A stretch of 64,000 nucleotides of DNA, taken from Chloroflexota bacterium. GTDB taxonomy: Bacteria > Chloroflexota > Anaerolineae > UBA7937 > B3-Chlor. Shown here piece after piece: positions 34,060 to 42,521 of this stretch. Both the position numbers and the translations under genes were made by a program. The notes under the pieces were generated by a model, which was not told where the DNA came from, searched no databases, and saw nothing but the letters and a program-made list of their open reading frames with translations. The DNA lies in NCBI GenBank assembly GCA_030613785.1, contig JAUWLF010000002.1:49553-113552 (forward strand), in the 5' to 3' direction. Numbering within the stretch: the first letter of the stretch is position 1; each line of letters starts with the position of its first letter.

Positions 34060-34800
34060 ATGGCAAGTTGTCCATATCTGAGCTTGGAAGAATACGGCAC
34101 TGAGCCCTTCCCGTTTCCCAGTTCCTCTCACTGTTGCTACGTCTCCGAAGTGCGACTCCCCATCGGACAGCAGGAGCAAGAGCGGTACTGCCTCACGAAG
34201 AAGTACACCAGTTGTCCGCTCTTCCTCAGCCAGTCTGTTCGAGAGAAGCCAGCCGATGAGCCCTCCGAACCCATGGCCAGGCCGGCAAGACCCGAGGTTG
34301 CTGTGGAGCCGCCGCGTGAGGAACCGGTGGAAGCCCTGCCCACCCAAGAGGAACCAGTAGAAAAGCCCATTGAGGTCCTGCGCATAGACCGCAGTCCGGA
34401 GCCTGTGGTCGAGCAGCCCCTGCCGGAGAAGGTCGAGCCTCCACTCCGTCAAGAGGCGCTACCTGGCCAGCCTCCGCCCGCAGAGGCTGCAGGCAAACCG
34501 CCCAGCGCGGTCGCCGAACCCTCGCTTTCCAAGACTCCTGAGACGGTGGGTGGAGCCCCGTCCATCGCCTTCAGGGTCCTTCCGTGGGCAGCGGCTGGCG
34601 GCCTAGTCTTGACACTGCTTTGTGTGGGCGTGTTGGCAGTGGCCAGTGCGGCCCACGCCCTGCCACAGATCCATCCTCCTTCGCTCACGCTATCCTCTCT
34701 CTGGCCGGGAGCGCTGCTCCTCGTTTCCGCCACCAGCTTCGTGGTGGCCATCCTACTTGTCGGCCTGCTCCTCTGGACTCGCCGCTCCGCCCCCGAATAA
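34060..34800 (+). CDS. Cys/His-headed, Pro/Glu-rich, membrane-anchored protein
   Basis: A 246-residue protein. The first 55 residues carry a Cys/His pattern (CPYL, HCCYV, RYCLTKKYTSCPLF) that looks like a small metal-binding head; I associate this pattern with Chloroflexota proteins that often also carry LysM. A long Pro/Glu/Val-rich linker (about residues 65-165) follows, with one or two transmembrane segments at about 175-240 (PWAAAGGLVLTLLCVG, LLVSATSFVVAILL). The head is probably cytoplasmic or the protein is tail-anchored. No enzymatic motif is seen. Confidence 0.7.
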   Translation: MASCPYLSLEEYGTEPFPFPSSSHCCYVSEVRLPIGQQEQERYCLTKKYTSCPLFLSQSVREKPADEPSEPMARPARPEVAVEPPREEPVEALPTQEEPVEKPIEVLRIDRSPEPVVEQPLPEKVEPPLRQEALPGQPPPAEAAGKPPSAVAEPSLSKTPETVGGAPSIAFRVLPWAAAGGLVLTLLCVGVLAVASAAHALPQIHPPSLTLSSLWPGALLLVSATSFVVAILLVGLLLWTRRSAPE

Positions 34801-34879
34801 GCACTTCCTTGGCCAGGTGGCCTGCCTCCAAGACGTGGCCCCTGGGTTCCGCCAAAACCTAGCCAACACGCAATAGCAA

Positions 34880-34905
34880 GAGCCGTGCAACAAATCACAC
34901 GGCTC
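34880..34905. terminator. Stem-loop between convergent genes
   Basis: GAGCCGTG and CACGGCTC form a perfect 8 bp stem around a 10-base loop, placed between the + gene ending at 34,800 and the - gene ending at 34,945. There is no strong U-tract on either side, so terminator efficiency is uncertain. Confidence 0.5.
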
Positions 34906-34944
34906 GATGACTGACTAGATGAATTCGTGGAGGTGGTGAATGAC

Positions 34945-35184
34945 CTAGCGCAACACCTCCAACACCTTCACTACCATGGTCATGCCGAAGGCCATCAGCA
35001 ACGGCGCGATGGCGATATTCAGGGCCCGCACAAACACCTTGGCCCTCGGACCATCGCTAACTGCAATCACTTCCTTCTGCACCAGGAGTATCAACAGGGT
35101 CACCACCGCCAGTAGGCCGAGGGAGCCCGCCATCGCCACAGTGGTGACGGTGGAAACGGTGGTTGTGGTAACAGTTGAGACCAT
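34945..35184 (-). CDS. Small membrane protein, unknown function
   Basis: A 79-residue protein on the - strand. A Thr/Val-rich start (MVSTVTTTTVSTVTTVA) leads into one transmembrane helix (LGLLAVVTLLILLV), a short charged loop and a second helix (IAIAPLLMAFGMTMVV). AAGGAG is positioned just upstream of the ATG, and two tandem sigma-70 promoters lie 70-145 bases upstream. These signals make it a real, probably well-expressed gene. I recognise no named domain. Confidence 0.75.
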   Translation of the reverse strand: MVSTVTTTTVSTVTTVAMAGSLGLLAVVTLLILLVQKEVIAVSDGPRAKVFVRALNIAIAPLLMAFGMTMVVKVLEVLR

Positions 35185-35254
35185 AGCTTCTCTCCTTGCC
35201 TCCTACTTTGGATTTCTCAGGACCACAGTTGTCGAATGAAGCAAGTTTGGCTTG

Positions 35255-35284
35255 ATTATAGCACAGAATCTCAAGCTTGTCAAG
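35255..35284 (-). promoter_or_regulatory. Consensus sigma-70 promoter P1 (- strand)
   Basis: Read on the - strand: TTGACA, a 17-base spacer, then TATAAT, a full match to consensus. Transcription would begin near 35,248 and enter the 79-residue membrane protein gene. Confidence 0.85.
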
Positions 35285-35300
35285 CTGCCACACATCACAT

Positions 35301-35329
35301 AGAATAGCATGGAATCTCAAGCTCGTCAA
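35301..35329 (-). promoter_or_regulatory. Tandem duplicate promoter P2 (- strand)
   Basis: TTGACG, 17 bases, TATTCT on the - strand. The spacer AGCTTGAGATTCCATGC is nearly the same as in P1 (AGCTTGAGATTCTGTGC). The whole 29-base unit (35,306-35,334) is therefore a duplicate of the P1 unit (35,260-35,288), 46 bases apart. Confidence 0.7.
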
Positions 35330-35446
35330 GTTGCACGACGTGTCCCTCAGAACGGCACGGTTGATCAGGCGACCAAGACACTGTCCCGGAACGAAAAATC
35401 CGCAGCAATGAGATGGCGTGGAGGCCGGAGCTAGCTCACCGCATAC

Positions 35447-36658
35447 ATGCGCCGATCAGAACTGACTAGACACGAGATCACGGGAGTCGCGGCTGTTTCT
35501 TGCTTCCTCGCGCTGCTACTCCTTTGCCTCTTCGCCTTCTCTTTCCCTGCGCCTCCCATACTCGCCACCCGCAATCCTGCTCAATCCGATTCCCACGGCC
35601 TAGGTCAACGTTCAGGGCACGTGCACGCCTGGGTCCAGGCGCGCCAAGCACTGCCTTATGTCAACGGGGAAGCGCTGGATCCCAGGCAATACCTACCGCT
35701 GGTCTTCAAGGATTACTACCGCCTTCCTCCCTGGTCGGGAACTGCGCGATTCGGCTTCGGCGTGGTGGTGAACCCAGTAGAAGAATATGGCGTTTCCCTT
35801 CTCGGTGCCCAGTGGTACAACAACTTCCGGTTCCGCTCCGATCCGCCTCCCCTCTTCGACCTGGAGTATGTGCAGGTCATCCGTCTCTCAGAGACTGGCT
35901 ACTCGCCGAGTCAGGAAGCGATAGAGACGTATGCTCTCGCTCAGCCCGGCACCCTGTGGCTCATCGGCAACGAACCTGATGCCCCGCTCCAGGACTGCAT
36001 CACCCCAGAGCAATACGCGCCACTGTATCATGAACTCTACGGAATCATCAAGAGTGTCGATCCCAGCGCCAAGGTCGCCATCGGAGGGGTGGTTCAGGCC
36101 ACACCTCTTCGCCTGCAGTACCTGGACATGATCCTGGACGAGTACCAGAGTCTGTATGGCGAGAAGATACCCGTTGATGTCTGGAATGTCCATGGCTTCA
36201 TCTTGCAGGAGAAGCGAGACTCGTGGGGATGCCAGATCCCTTGCGGCATCGACGACATCGACGAGGGCGTGTTGTACGGTGTAGATGATCACGATAATAT
36301 AACTGTCTTCAACCGTCAGATCCGCGACTTTCGCAAATGGATGAAGAACCACGGCGAACGAAACAAGCCCCTCATCGTCAGCGAGTACGGGATCCTGTTT
36401 CCCTCCTCTATGGGTTTCGACGAGCCGCGGGTGGAAAGCTTCATGCTCGCCACCTTCGACTACTTCCTGGACACCAAAGTGAGCTGGCTGGGATATCCAG
36501 CCGACGATAACAGGCTGGTACAAGCCTGGTCCTGGTACAGTCTCGACGACGACAGCTTCGAGGGCAACGACACCCACAGTCACCTGTTCGACCCCGACAC
36601 CAAGCAGATCACAGATCTGGGCACGGCCTACCGCAACTACACCTCCTCCTTGCCCTAG
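35447..36658 (+). CDS. Secreted glycoside-hydrolase-like (TIM-barrel) protein
   Basis: A 403-residue protein with an N-terminal signal or anchor helix (VSCFLALLLLCLFAFSF). The catalytic domain shows LWLIGNEPD at the end of one strand and KPLIVSEYG at another, the acid/base and nucleophile glutamates of clan GH-A barrels; FGFGVVVNP and DVWNVHGF fit strands between. The exact GH family is unclear. It is probably extracellular and could trim or remodel surface glycans. Confidence 0.7.
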   Translation: MRRSELTRHEITGVAAVSCFLALLLLCLFAFSFPAPPILATRNPAQSDSHGLGQRSGHVHAWVQARQALPYVNGEALDPRQYLPLVFKDYYRLPPWSGTARFGFGVVVNPVEEYGVSLLGAQWYNNFRFRSDPPPLFDLEYVQVIRLSETGYSPSQEAIETYALAQPGTLWLIGNEPDAPLQDCITPEQYAPLYHELYGIIKSVDPSAKVAIGGVVQATPLRLQYLDMILDEYQSLYGEKIPVDVWNVHGFILQEKRDSWGCQIPCGIDDIDEGVLYGVDDHDNITVFNRQIRDFRKWMKNHGERNKPLIVSEYGILFPSSMGFDEPRVESFMLATFDYFLDTKVSWLGYPADDNRLVQAWSWYSLDDDSFEGNDTHSHLFDPDTKQITDLGTAYRNYTSSLP

Positions 36659-36828
36659 AGCCTACTCATAGGATCACCACGGATACGAACCGCGTCTGCT
36701 GCCACACATCCAAGTCGCGGTCTACCGAGGACAGTTCCAGAAGGACGGAAGCCACTTCATCTCTGGGTCGCACAAGCCCGCCACGACCGGCAACTTGAAA
36801 TACTCAGGTGCGCGCTACAGCGCAACCC

Positions 36829-38745
36829 CTAGTACTGCGTGAGGCTGCCTTCTATCTTGGCTCTCCGCACCGCATACCGGAAGGCGACGAAGCTGAGCGG
36901 AAGCAAGAGAGCCGCGAAGCACGCCAGAGCGAGGATATCTGGTACCAAGGACCGAACGGAATCCCCCAGCAGGATGGCGCGTCGCATGGCACGCAGGGAA
37001 TAGGTCAGTGGCAGCAGGTAGGAGATTGGTTGTAGCAAGGCGGGCAGAACCGTGACCGGGTAGAGGACTCCTCCCAGCAACGTGGAAACGCTCCCGAAGA
37101 GAAAGTTGATGGGATCCCCACGCTTGAAGACCATGGTGAAGCTAGCCGACAGGATGCCGATGCCACTGAAAGCCAGGATGGTCAGTACCTGGATGATCAC
37201 TGCGGCCAGAACATTCGCGTTCCCCATATCCACCCCAAAGACAATGACTCCCAACAGGAGATAGACAAGGACGTGGAAAGACGTGAAGGCAAAGCTCCAC
37301 AGGCTCGATGACACCAAGATGGTCGCCAGGGATGTGGGAGTGACGAGCATGGCCTCCAGAGTGCCCATCATCTGCCCCGAGCGAATGGTGTTGGTGAAAG
37401 TGCTCATGGCCACGCCCTGATAGCGCATGAAGGCTATCCCGACCAGCACGAACGAGAAGTAGTCCCCCCCGTAGGCCTGCAAATGGGGCACCGCTGCTTC
37501 TCCGAAGAGCAAGGCCACAAAGTAGAAACTCGCCACAGTGAACAGGATGCCGAAGAACTGCAGGAAGAAGGAGAGACGGTAGCTGACCTGCAACTTGAAG
37601 TCCCTTTCCACAAAGGACAGCGCTCTGCGGAAGCTGAGAAGCGCTTTCTGGACGAGCCCTCTGCCCTCGTGGTTTCTTGGCATCGTGGGAGAAAGCTCCT
37701 CGGGCACAATCGATGGCAAGGAAACAAGCTCGGACGGACCTGCCTCAGCGTAGGCACGATCGCCCGTGAATTCCTCGAACATCTCCTCCAGGGTGACTTC
37801 CTCCGCCTTGATGCTCTCTATCTCGCCCCCCGCCTCAACGATGGTCCTTAGAACGGGAGCCAGACTCGTGGTGCCTTCGATGAGCCGAAGGTCCAGGGCG
37901 AACCTGTTCTGGCTGCGGGTCTCCGCGGTGAGATCCACGACACCCTCGAGCCGTTGTAACTCGTCAACGGTCGCCGCAGAAAGATCCACTACCTGGATAG
38001 AGTATCTCTCCTCAGGCTTGACGAATTCCCTTAGGCGGCCTATGTCGCCCGTCACCCTCAGCTTCCCACGGTGCATGATGCCGATTCGATCGCAGATCTG
38101 TTCGGCTTCGCTCAGTTGATGCGTGACGAGAACGACAGTGCGCCCCTGGACGCGGGCCAGGTCGCGGATGGTCTCTCTGAGCCTCGTGGCTGCTGTGGGA
38201 TCCAGGCTCTTGGTCGGCTCGTCCAAGAACAGAACGTCCGCCTCGTTCAGCAATCCTCGGGCCAGGGCCAACCTCTGCTTCATCCCCGCCGAGTACCTGT
38301 CGAATCTCTGATCCAGGACCTCCTCCAAGCCGAGGAGCACCGAGAGCTGTCTCACCCTCTTCTGCGCCTGGGAGCTGGAGAGTCCATACAGCGAGGCGTA
38401 AAACCTCAGATTATCGCGTCCCGTCAGCCGCCAGTAGAAACTGCGTTCTTCCCCGCCGACCAGCCCGATGTGCCTCCTCACATTCTCGCCATCGGCCAGC
38501 GCGAATCCACTGACCATTGCAGCGCCTGAAGTGGGAAGAACCAAGGTACAGAGCAGCTTGATCAGAGTCGTCTTGCCGGCTCCGTTGGGTCCCATCAGGC
38601 CGAAGAGCTCGCCTCGCCTCACAGACAGAGTGACACTGTCCACAGCCACAACCTCTTCACCCCTGAACGAACGCAGGGGGGTCCCGAGCCCCCCTGGGCC
38701 TGGAAAGCGCTTGGTCAGTTCAAGAGTCTGGATAGCGTACGACAA
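36829..38745 (-). CDS. ABC transporter with fused ATPase and ABC-2 permease
   Basis: About 638 residues from TTG 38745; the open frame runs to 38,802, but that would overlap the -10 box. Walker A GPNGAGKTT is at about 52-60, the signature RYSAGMKQRLALARG at about 150 and Walker B VLFLDEPTKSLDP at about 171. A linker of about 150 residues is followed by an ABC-2 membrane domain with six helices (about 375-638, e.g. GTLEAMLVTP, GIGILSASFTMVFKRGDP). A complete half-transporter in one chain, it probably exports a lipid, glycan precursor or drug. Confidence 0.88.
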   Translation of the reverse strand: MSYAIQTLELTKRFPGPGGLGTPLRSFRGEEVVAVDSVTLSVRRGELFGLMGPNGAGKTTLIKLLCTLVLPTSGAAMVSGFALADGENVRRHIGLVGGEERSFYWRLTGRDNLRFYASLYGLSSSQAQKRVRQLSVLLGLEEVLDQRFDRYSAGMKQRLALARGLLNEADVLFLDEPTKSLDPTAATRLRETIRDLARVQGRTVVLVTHQLSEAEQICDRIGIMHRGKLRVTGDIGRLREFVKPEERYSIQVVDLSAATVDELQRLEGVVDLTAETRSQNRFALDLRLIEGTTSLAPVLRTIVEAGGEIESIKAEEVTLEEMFEEFTGDRAYAEAGPSELVSLPSIVPEELSPTMPRNHEGRGLVQKALLSFRRALSFVERDFKLQVSYRLSFFLQFFGILFTVASFYFVALLFGEAAVPHLQAYGGDYFSFVLVGIAFMRYQGVAMSTFTNTIRSGQMMGTLEAMLVTPTSLATILVSSSLWSFAFTSFHVLVYLLLGVIVFGVDMGNANVLAAVIIQVLTILAFSGIGILSASFTMVFKRGDPINFLFGSVSTLLGGVLYPVTVLPALLQPISYLLPLTYSLRAMRRAILLGDSVRSLVPDILALACFAALLLPLSFVAFRYAVRRAKIEGSLTQY

Positions 38746-38792
38746 CCCCGTAATCCTCAATCGGTTGTGTCGGCTGCGGGAGTGGTGAAACG

Positions 38793-38821
38793 ATTCTAGC
38801 ACAGAGACAAGCCAATCTCAA
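38793..38821 (-). promoter_or_regulatory. Promoter for the fused ABC transporter (- strand)
   Basis: On the - strand TTGAGA, 17 bases, TAGAAT. The start point near 38,786 leaves a leader of about 40 bases before TTG 38745, and it excludes the longer open frame starting at 38,802. Confidence 0.65.
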
Positions 38822-38905
38822 GGAGAGTCTGGAACCAATCGTTCGAGATTGATCTCATGCTCCCCTGGGTCGACGCCCTGAGAGGTTCACCTCTTGCGCT
38901 CGCAG

Positions 38906-38934
38906 TTGCCGCAATCAGATGGTAATGATACAAT
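38906..38934 (+). promoter_or_regulatory. Promoter for the half-size MFS gene
   Basis: TTGCCG, 17 bases, TACAAT on the + strand, divergent from the ABC transporter promoter. Transcription from about 38,941 gives a 50-base leader to GTG 38994. Confidence 0.55.
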
Positions 38935-38993
38935 CCCGTCGGCAAACGCTCGGGACCATCTTTCCTCGGCCCACGGCCCGCAGGAGATCAGAT

Positions 38994-39494
38994 GTGAGGA
39001 AGTTCCGCGCAGTAGACTTCGTCTCCATCTTCGCCCTCTGCATCCTGTTCATCGCCTATCCAGCCGGCCACCTTTCGGACAGATTGGGGCGCAAGAGAAT
39101 GAGCATCGGCGCAACTCTACTGGGGGCCGTGGGCGCCGTTCTTCTGCTCTTCGCCAAGGGACACGTGGTTCTCAGCTTCATGGGTCTGGAACTCACCGAC
39201 CTACTTCTGTACGGGAGCATCATTGGTCTTTCTGCGGGCATCTACCTGAGCGCCAACTGGGCACTGGCCACGGATCTCATCCCCAAGCAGGAAGCAGCGG
39301 GGTATCTCGGTATCACCAACCTGGCCACGGCAGGGGCTGGAGTGCTGGCTGGACTGGGAGGGCCGGTGATAGATCTCTTCAATGCCCGACAGAAGGGTAT
39401 GAGATACACAGCCCTGTTCCTCACCGCCTTCCTCACCTACCTCGTGGGTGCCACCGCTCTGCTCAAGATTGGCGAGAGGAGGGTAGCGATCTAG
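38994..39494 (+). CDS. Half-size MFS transporter (C-terminal six-helix half)
   Basis: About 166 residues from GTG 38994, which follows AGGAGA with good spacing. It has five or six transmembrane segments and the MFS loop motif GHLSDRLGRKRM between the first two. The order of features (a single GxxSDRxGRK motif, then LIPKQEAAGYLGI) matches the second half of a 12-helix MFS protein, so the N-terminal half is absent. Own promoter and RBS argue that it is expressed, but it may be a relic. The downstream GT-C gene begins two bases later. Confidence 0.65.
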   Translation: MRKFRAVDFVSIFALCILFIAYPAGHLSDRLGRKRMSIGATLLGAVGAVLLLFAKGHVVLSFMGLELTDLLLYGSIIGLSAGIYLSANWALATDLIPKQEAAGYLGITNLATAGAGVLAGLGGPVIDLFNARQKGMRYTALFLTAFLTYLVGATALLKIGERRVAI

Positions 39495-39495
39495 T

Positions 39496-40887
39496 ATGTT
39501 CAGCCCTCGGCTCAGCGTTAGCAGGGCTCTCCTCGCCGTCATCGTAGCCGTGTACTGCCTGCTGGGCCTGGCCTATGCGGTCAATACCCCCAAGTGGGAG
39601 GTGCCCGACGAGCCAGCCCACTACAACTACTTAGTCTACCTGGCCGAGAACCGGCGCTTTCCGGTACTGCAAATGGGCGATTACCCCCACGAATACCTGG
39701 AGGAGATCAAGGCTGCCAGGTTCCCGTCGGACATGTCCATCGCCCCCATCCGGTACGAGTATCATCAGCCGCCCCTCTACTACGTCCTGGCAGCTGTGCT
39801 GTACAAGGTAACCGGTTTCCTGGGCTTCGAAGGCCAACTCCTGGTGTTACGTCTCTTCTCCGTGTTTCTGGGATCTTTGCTCCTCTTGGTAGCGTATGCC
39901 ATCGTCAAGGAAATCTTCCCGCACGAGGAGTTCCTGGCCTTGACCACGACCGCCGTGATTGCGACCCTGCCCATGCACATTGCGATGAGTGCAGCGATAA
40001 ACAACGATACACTGGCTGAGTTGATCCTGGCCCTCATCATCTGGCTCTCCATCAAACACTTGAGATCAGGCCTCGCGGCACGCCAGATCGTGCTGCTGGG
40101 TCTTCTCCTGGCTCTGGCCTTGTTGACCAAGACGACTATCTACGCCCCGGCCATGCTGTCCATACTCCTGGCTCTAGGGTTGCGCGCTCGGACCAAGGAC
40201 AAGCGCGGCTTCCTTCGACAGCTCGGTGCCATCTCAGGCCTGGCTTTCCTCTCCGTCTGGTGGTTCATCCGCAATCTCCTCACCTACGGCGACTTCGATC
40301 TGTTCGGCTGGTATCGCCACGATTCCGTCGTCGTGGGGCAGCCGACAACGACAGAATGGGTCAGTCGATATGGCCTGGCGAGAGTCGTGCAGGACTTCCT
40401 TGCTACGTCCTTCCGTAGCTTCTGGGCCCAGTTCGGTTGGATGGGCATCCTCGTGGATTCGCGCATCTACGCACTGCTGGCGGCCCTCTCCGTGGCAATA
40501 GCCCTCGGGTTCCTCATCTTCCTAGTACGAATTGCCCGAGACCGCCGACTTATCGCCCTCTTTCAGTGGTGGGCACTCTTCCTGCTGCTCACGGTTCTTG
40601 TTCTGGTCACCGGGGAGCACATCCTCTACAACCTCAAGTTCGTGCAACACCAGGGGCGGTATCTCTTCCCCGCACTGGTGCCCATTGGTCTCGCCTTCGC
40701 CCTAGGACTGCGAGAGTGGATGACCGTTGTCCTGGGTCTCGCATCGCGCCTCCCCTTGCCCGAACGCTGTTTGGGTGCGCTGCCCGCGATCGTGCAGGGG
40801 ACTCTCTTCTGTCTCTTCTATGCAGGCTTCCTGGTACTGGACCTGGCCTGTCTCTACCTCTTCATCGTGCCCTACTTCCAAGGATGA
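39496..40887 (+). CDS. GT-C-type membrane glycosyltransferase (DUF2142/GT39-like)
   Basis: A 463-residue polytopic protein with about ten transmembrane segments. The first outer loop carries KWEVPDEPAHYNYLVYLAE and, after it, YEYHQPPLYYVLAAVLY, the acidic and QPPLYY motifs shared by GT39, DUF2142 and related polyprenyl-phosphate-sugar transferases. It follows the half-MFS gene by one base and probably shares its transcript. Substrate unknown. Confidence 0.8.
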   Translation: MFSPRLSVSRALLAVIVAVYCLLGLAYAVNTPKWEVPDEPAHYNYLVYLAENRRFPVLQMGDYPHEYLEEIKAARFPSDMSIAPIRYEYHQPPLYYVLAAVLYKVTGFLGFEGQLLVLRLFSVFLGSLLLLVAYAIVKEIFPHEEFLALTTTAVIATLPMHIAMSAAINNDTLAELILALIIWLSIKHLRSGLAARQIVLLGLLLALALLTKTTIYAPAMLSILLALGLRARTKDKRGFLRQLGAISGLAFLSVWWFIRNLLTYGDFDLFGWYRHDSVVVGQPTTTEWVSRYGLARVVQDFLATSFRSFWAQFGWMGILVDSRIYALLAALSVAIALGFLIFLVRIARDRRLIALFQWWALFLLLTVLVLVTGEHILYNLKFVQHQGRYLFPALVPIGLAFALGLREWMTVVLGLASRLPLPERCLGALPAIVQGTLFCLFYAGFLVLDLACLYLFIVPYFQG

Positions 40888-40901
40888 CCGGGGCTCATTC
40901 T

Positions 40902-40931
40902 TTGTGGTGCCGCGAAGATGTGTGTTATAAT
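40902..40931 (+). promoter_or_regulatory. Extended -10 promoter for the DUF1028 gene
   Basis: A perfect TATAAT preceded by TGT (extended -10 TGn) and TTGTGG 18 bases upstream. Transcription near 40,938 would give a very short leader before ATG 40954. Confidence 0.6.
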
Positions 40932-40953
40932 GGACCGCCGGGAGGCATGAGAG

Positions 40954-41829
40954 ATGAGAAGCGGCGCCAGAGTGAGCGGCACTTTCTCCATCGTGGCCTA
41001 CGACCTCCAGAACCATGAGTGGGGCGTTGCCGTACAGTCCAAGTTCTTGGCCGCAGGCTCTGTCGTGCCCTGGGCCAGGGCGGGTGCGGGGGCGGGCGCG
41101 ACACAGTCATGGGCGAATACATCCTACGGACCCCGCGGGTTGGCCTTGATGGAAGAGGGAATGTCGGCCGAAGAAGTGATAGCACTGCTCACCGAGGATG
41201 ATGATGATAGAGCCTTGAGACAGGTGGGGCTCGTGGATGCAGCGGGCGACGCGGCAGCCTTCACAGGTGAGGAGTGTTGCGAGTGGGCAGGGCACCTCAT
41301 CGGCGAGCACTATACCTGCCAGGGAAACATCCTCGTCAGCGATGAAACGGTGGTGGCGATGGCGCGCGCTTTCGAGGAGTTATCGGGATCTCTCGCGGAC
41401 CGGCTCGTGGCTGCATTGCTGGCCGGACAATCAGCCGGGGGCGACCGGAGAGGCCAGCAGTCGGCGGCCCTTCTGGTGGTCAAAGACGGAGGGGGGTACG
41501 GAGGGCACAACGACAGATATGTCGACCTGCGAGTAGACGATCATCCCACCCCCATAGAGAAACTGGCAAGCCTTCTGGAACTGTACAAGCTGCATTTCTT
41601 CCAAACCGATCCTGACAACCTGGTGAAGATCGAGGGAGAAGTAGCCAAAGAGATACAGGTGATACTGCAACGACACGGCCATTATCAGGGCGCTGAGAGC
41701 GGAACCTACGATGACGAGACCAGGAAGGCCCTCAGGGATTTCGTCAACACGGAGAATCTGGAGGAGCGGTGGCGAGAAGACGACCTGGTGGACGGCGTGA
41801 TTCTGGACTTCATGCGGGAGCGCTTCTGA
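40954..41829 (+). CDS. DUF1028 protein with C-terminal peptidoglycan-binding-like extension
   Basis: A 291-residue protein. FSIVAYDLQNHEWGVAVQSKF, SWANTSYGPRGLALM and GHNDRYVDLRVDDHP are the DUF1028 (Ntn-hydrolase-like fold) features. The last 80 residues (LKxx-type ILQRHGHYQGAESGTYDDET) resemble a putative peptidoglycan-binding repeat, a known appendage in some family members. DUF1028 proteins are putative amidohydrolases, with no established substrate. It has its own promoter. Confidence 0.85.
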   Translation: MRSGARVSGTFSIVAYDLQNHEWGVAVQSKFLAAGSVVPWARAGAGAGATQSWANTSYGPRGLALMEEGMSAEEVIALLTEDDDDRALRQVGLVDAAGDAAAFTGEECCEWAGHLIGEHYTCQGNILVSDETVVAMARAFEELSGSLADRLVAALLAGQSAGGDRRGQQSAALLVVKDGGGYGGHNDRYVDLRVDDHPTPIEKLASLLELYKLHFFQTDPDNLVKIEGEVAKEIQVILQRHGHYQGAESGTYDDETRKALRDFVNTENLEERWREDDLVDGVILDFMRERF

Positions 41830-41849
41830 CGCGCCAAAGGAGCTGAGTT

Positions 41850-42446
41850 GTGTCAGATGCTGAGGTTACCGAGGCCAGCGCAAGGCAGATGGTGCGGCTT
41901 CAGCGCTTGGGAGCGCTATTGGTCGTCGTCCTCGTCACAGTGGTCATCCTGCTCTTCCGGGATCGGCTGGTAGAGTACGAAGGGTTCGGTTACCTAGGGG
42001 TCTTTCTCGCGACGTTGGTCTCCAGCGCTACGATCATCCTGCCGGTGCCTGGACTGGCCATCGTCTACGTCGCAGGAAGCGTTTGGAACCCCATCCTAGT
42101 GGGTCTGGTCGCCGGTCTGGGCGATGCGCTGGGGGAGACAACGGCGTACCTGGCAGGATACGCCGGGCAAGGGTTCATAGAGAACACAGGTCTGTACGTC
42201 CGCTTCGAGAGCTGGATGCGGCGCCACGGCTTCCTCACCATTCTTGTCCTGTCCGCTGTCCCGAACCCCTTTATGGATCTGGCCGGCATCGCCGCTGGGG
42301 CCTCTGGCTTCCCAGGGAGGTGGTTCTTCGTGGCTACTCTCATTGGAAAGACCATCAAGGACACAACTTTCGCCTTAGCGGGATACTACTCGATAGGCTT
42401 CTTCACCGAGTCACTTATCCCTGGCCTTTCGTCCTTCCCGCACTGA
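41850..42446 (+). CDS. DedA/VTT-domain membrane protein
   Basis: A 198-residue protein starting at GTG 41850 after AAAGGAG. Four to five transmembrane segments contain the DedA/VTT features: FLATLVSSATIILPVPG, GLGDALGETTAYLAGY and FLTILVLSAVPNPFMDLAGIAAG. Such proteins act as lipid scramblases or proton-dependent carriers of undecaprenyl phosphate. That fits a window full of polyprenyl-linked glycan chemistry. Confidence 0.85.
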   Translation: MSDAEVTEASARQMVRLQRLGALLVVVLVTVVILLFRDRLVEYEGFGYLGVFLATLVSSATIILPVPGLAIVYVAGSVWNPILVGLVAGLGDALGETTAYLAGYAGQGFIENTGLYVRFESWMRRHGFLTILVLSAVPNPFMDLAGIAAGASGFPGRWFFVATLIGKTIKDTTFALAGYYSIGFFTESLIPGLSSFPH

Positions 42447-42521
42447 TCATATGGGAGAAGAGTGAACCTCATGCTCAGCACCGGTTCATCGCCGAGAAGC
42501 GCAGTTGACTAAGGGCATCTC

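Noticed and set aside
35240..35340. Short spaced repeats that could suggest a minimal CRISPR array
   Set aside because: Only two 29-base units exist, and each is a complete - strand promoter; there is no array, leader or cas gene.
36829..38802. Longer start of the fused ABC transporter at 38,802
   Set aside because: That start lies upstream of the predicted transcription start and overlaps the -10 box; TTG 38745 begins the conserved ATPase sequence.
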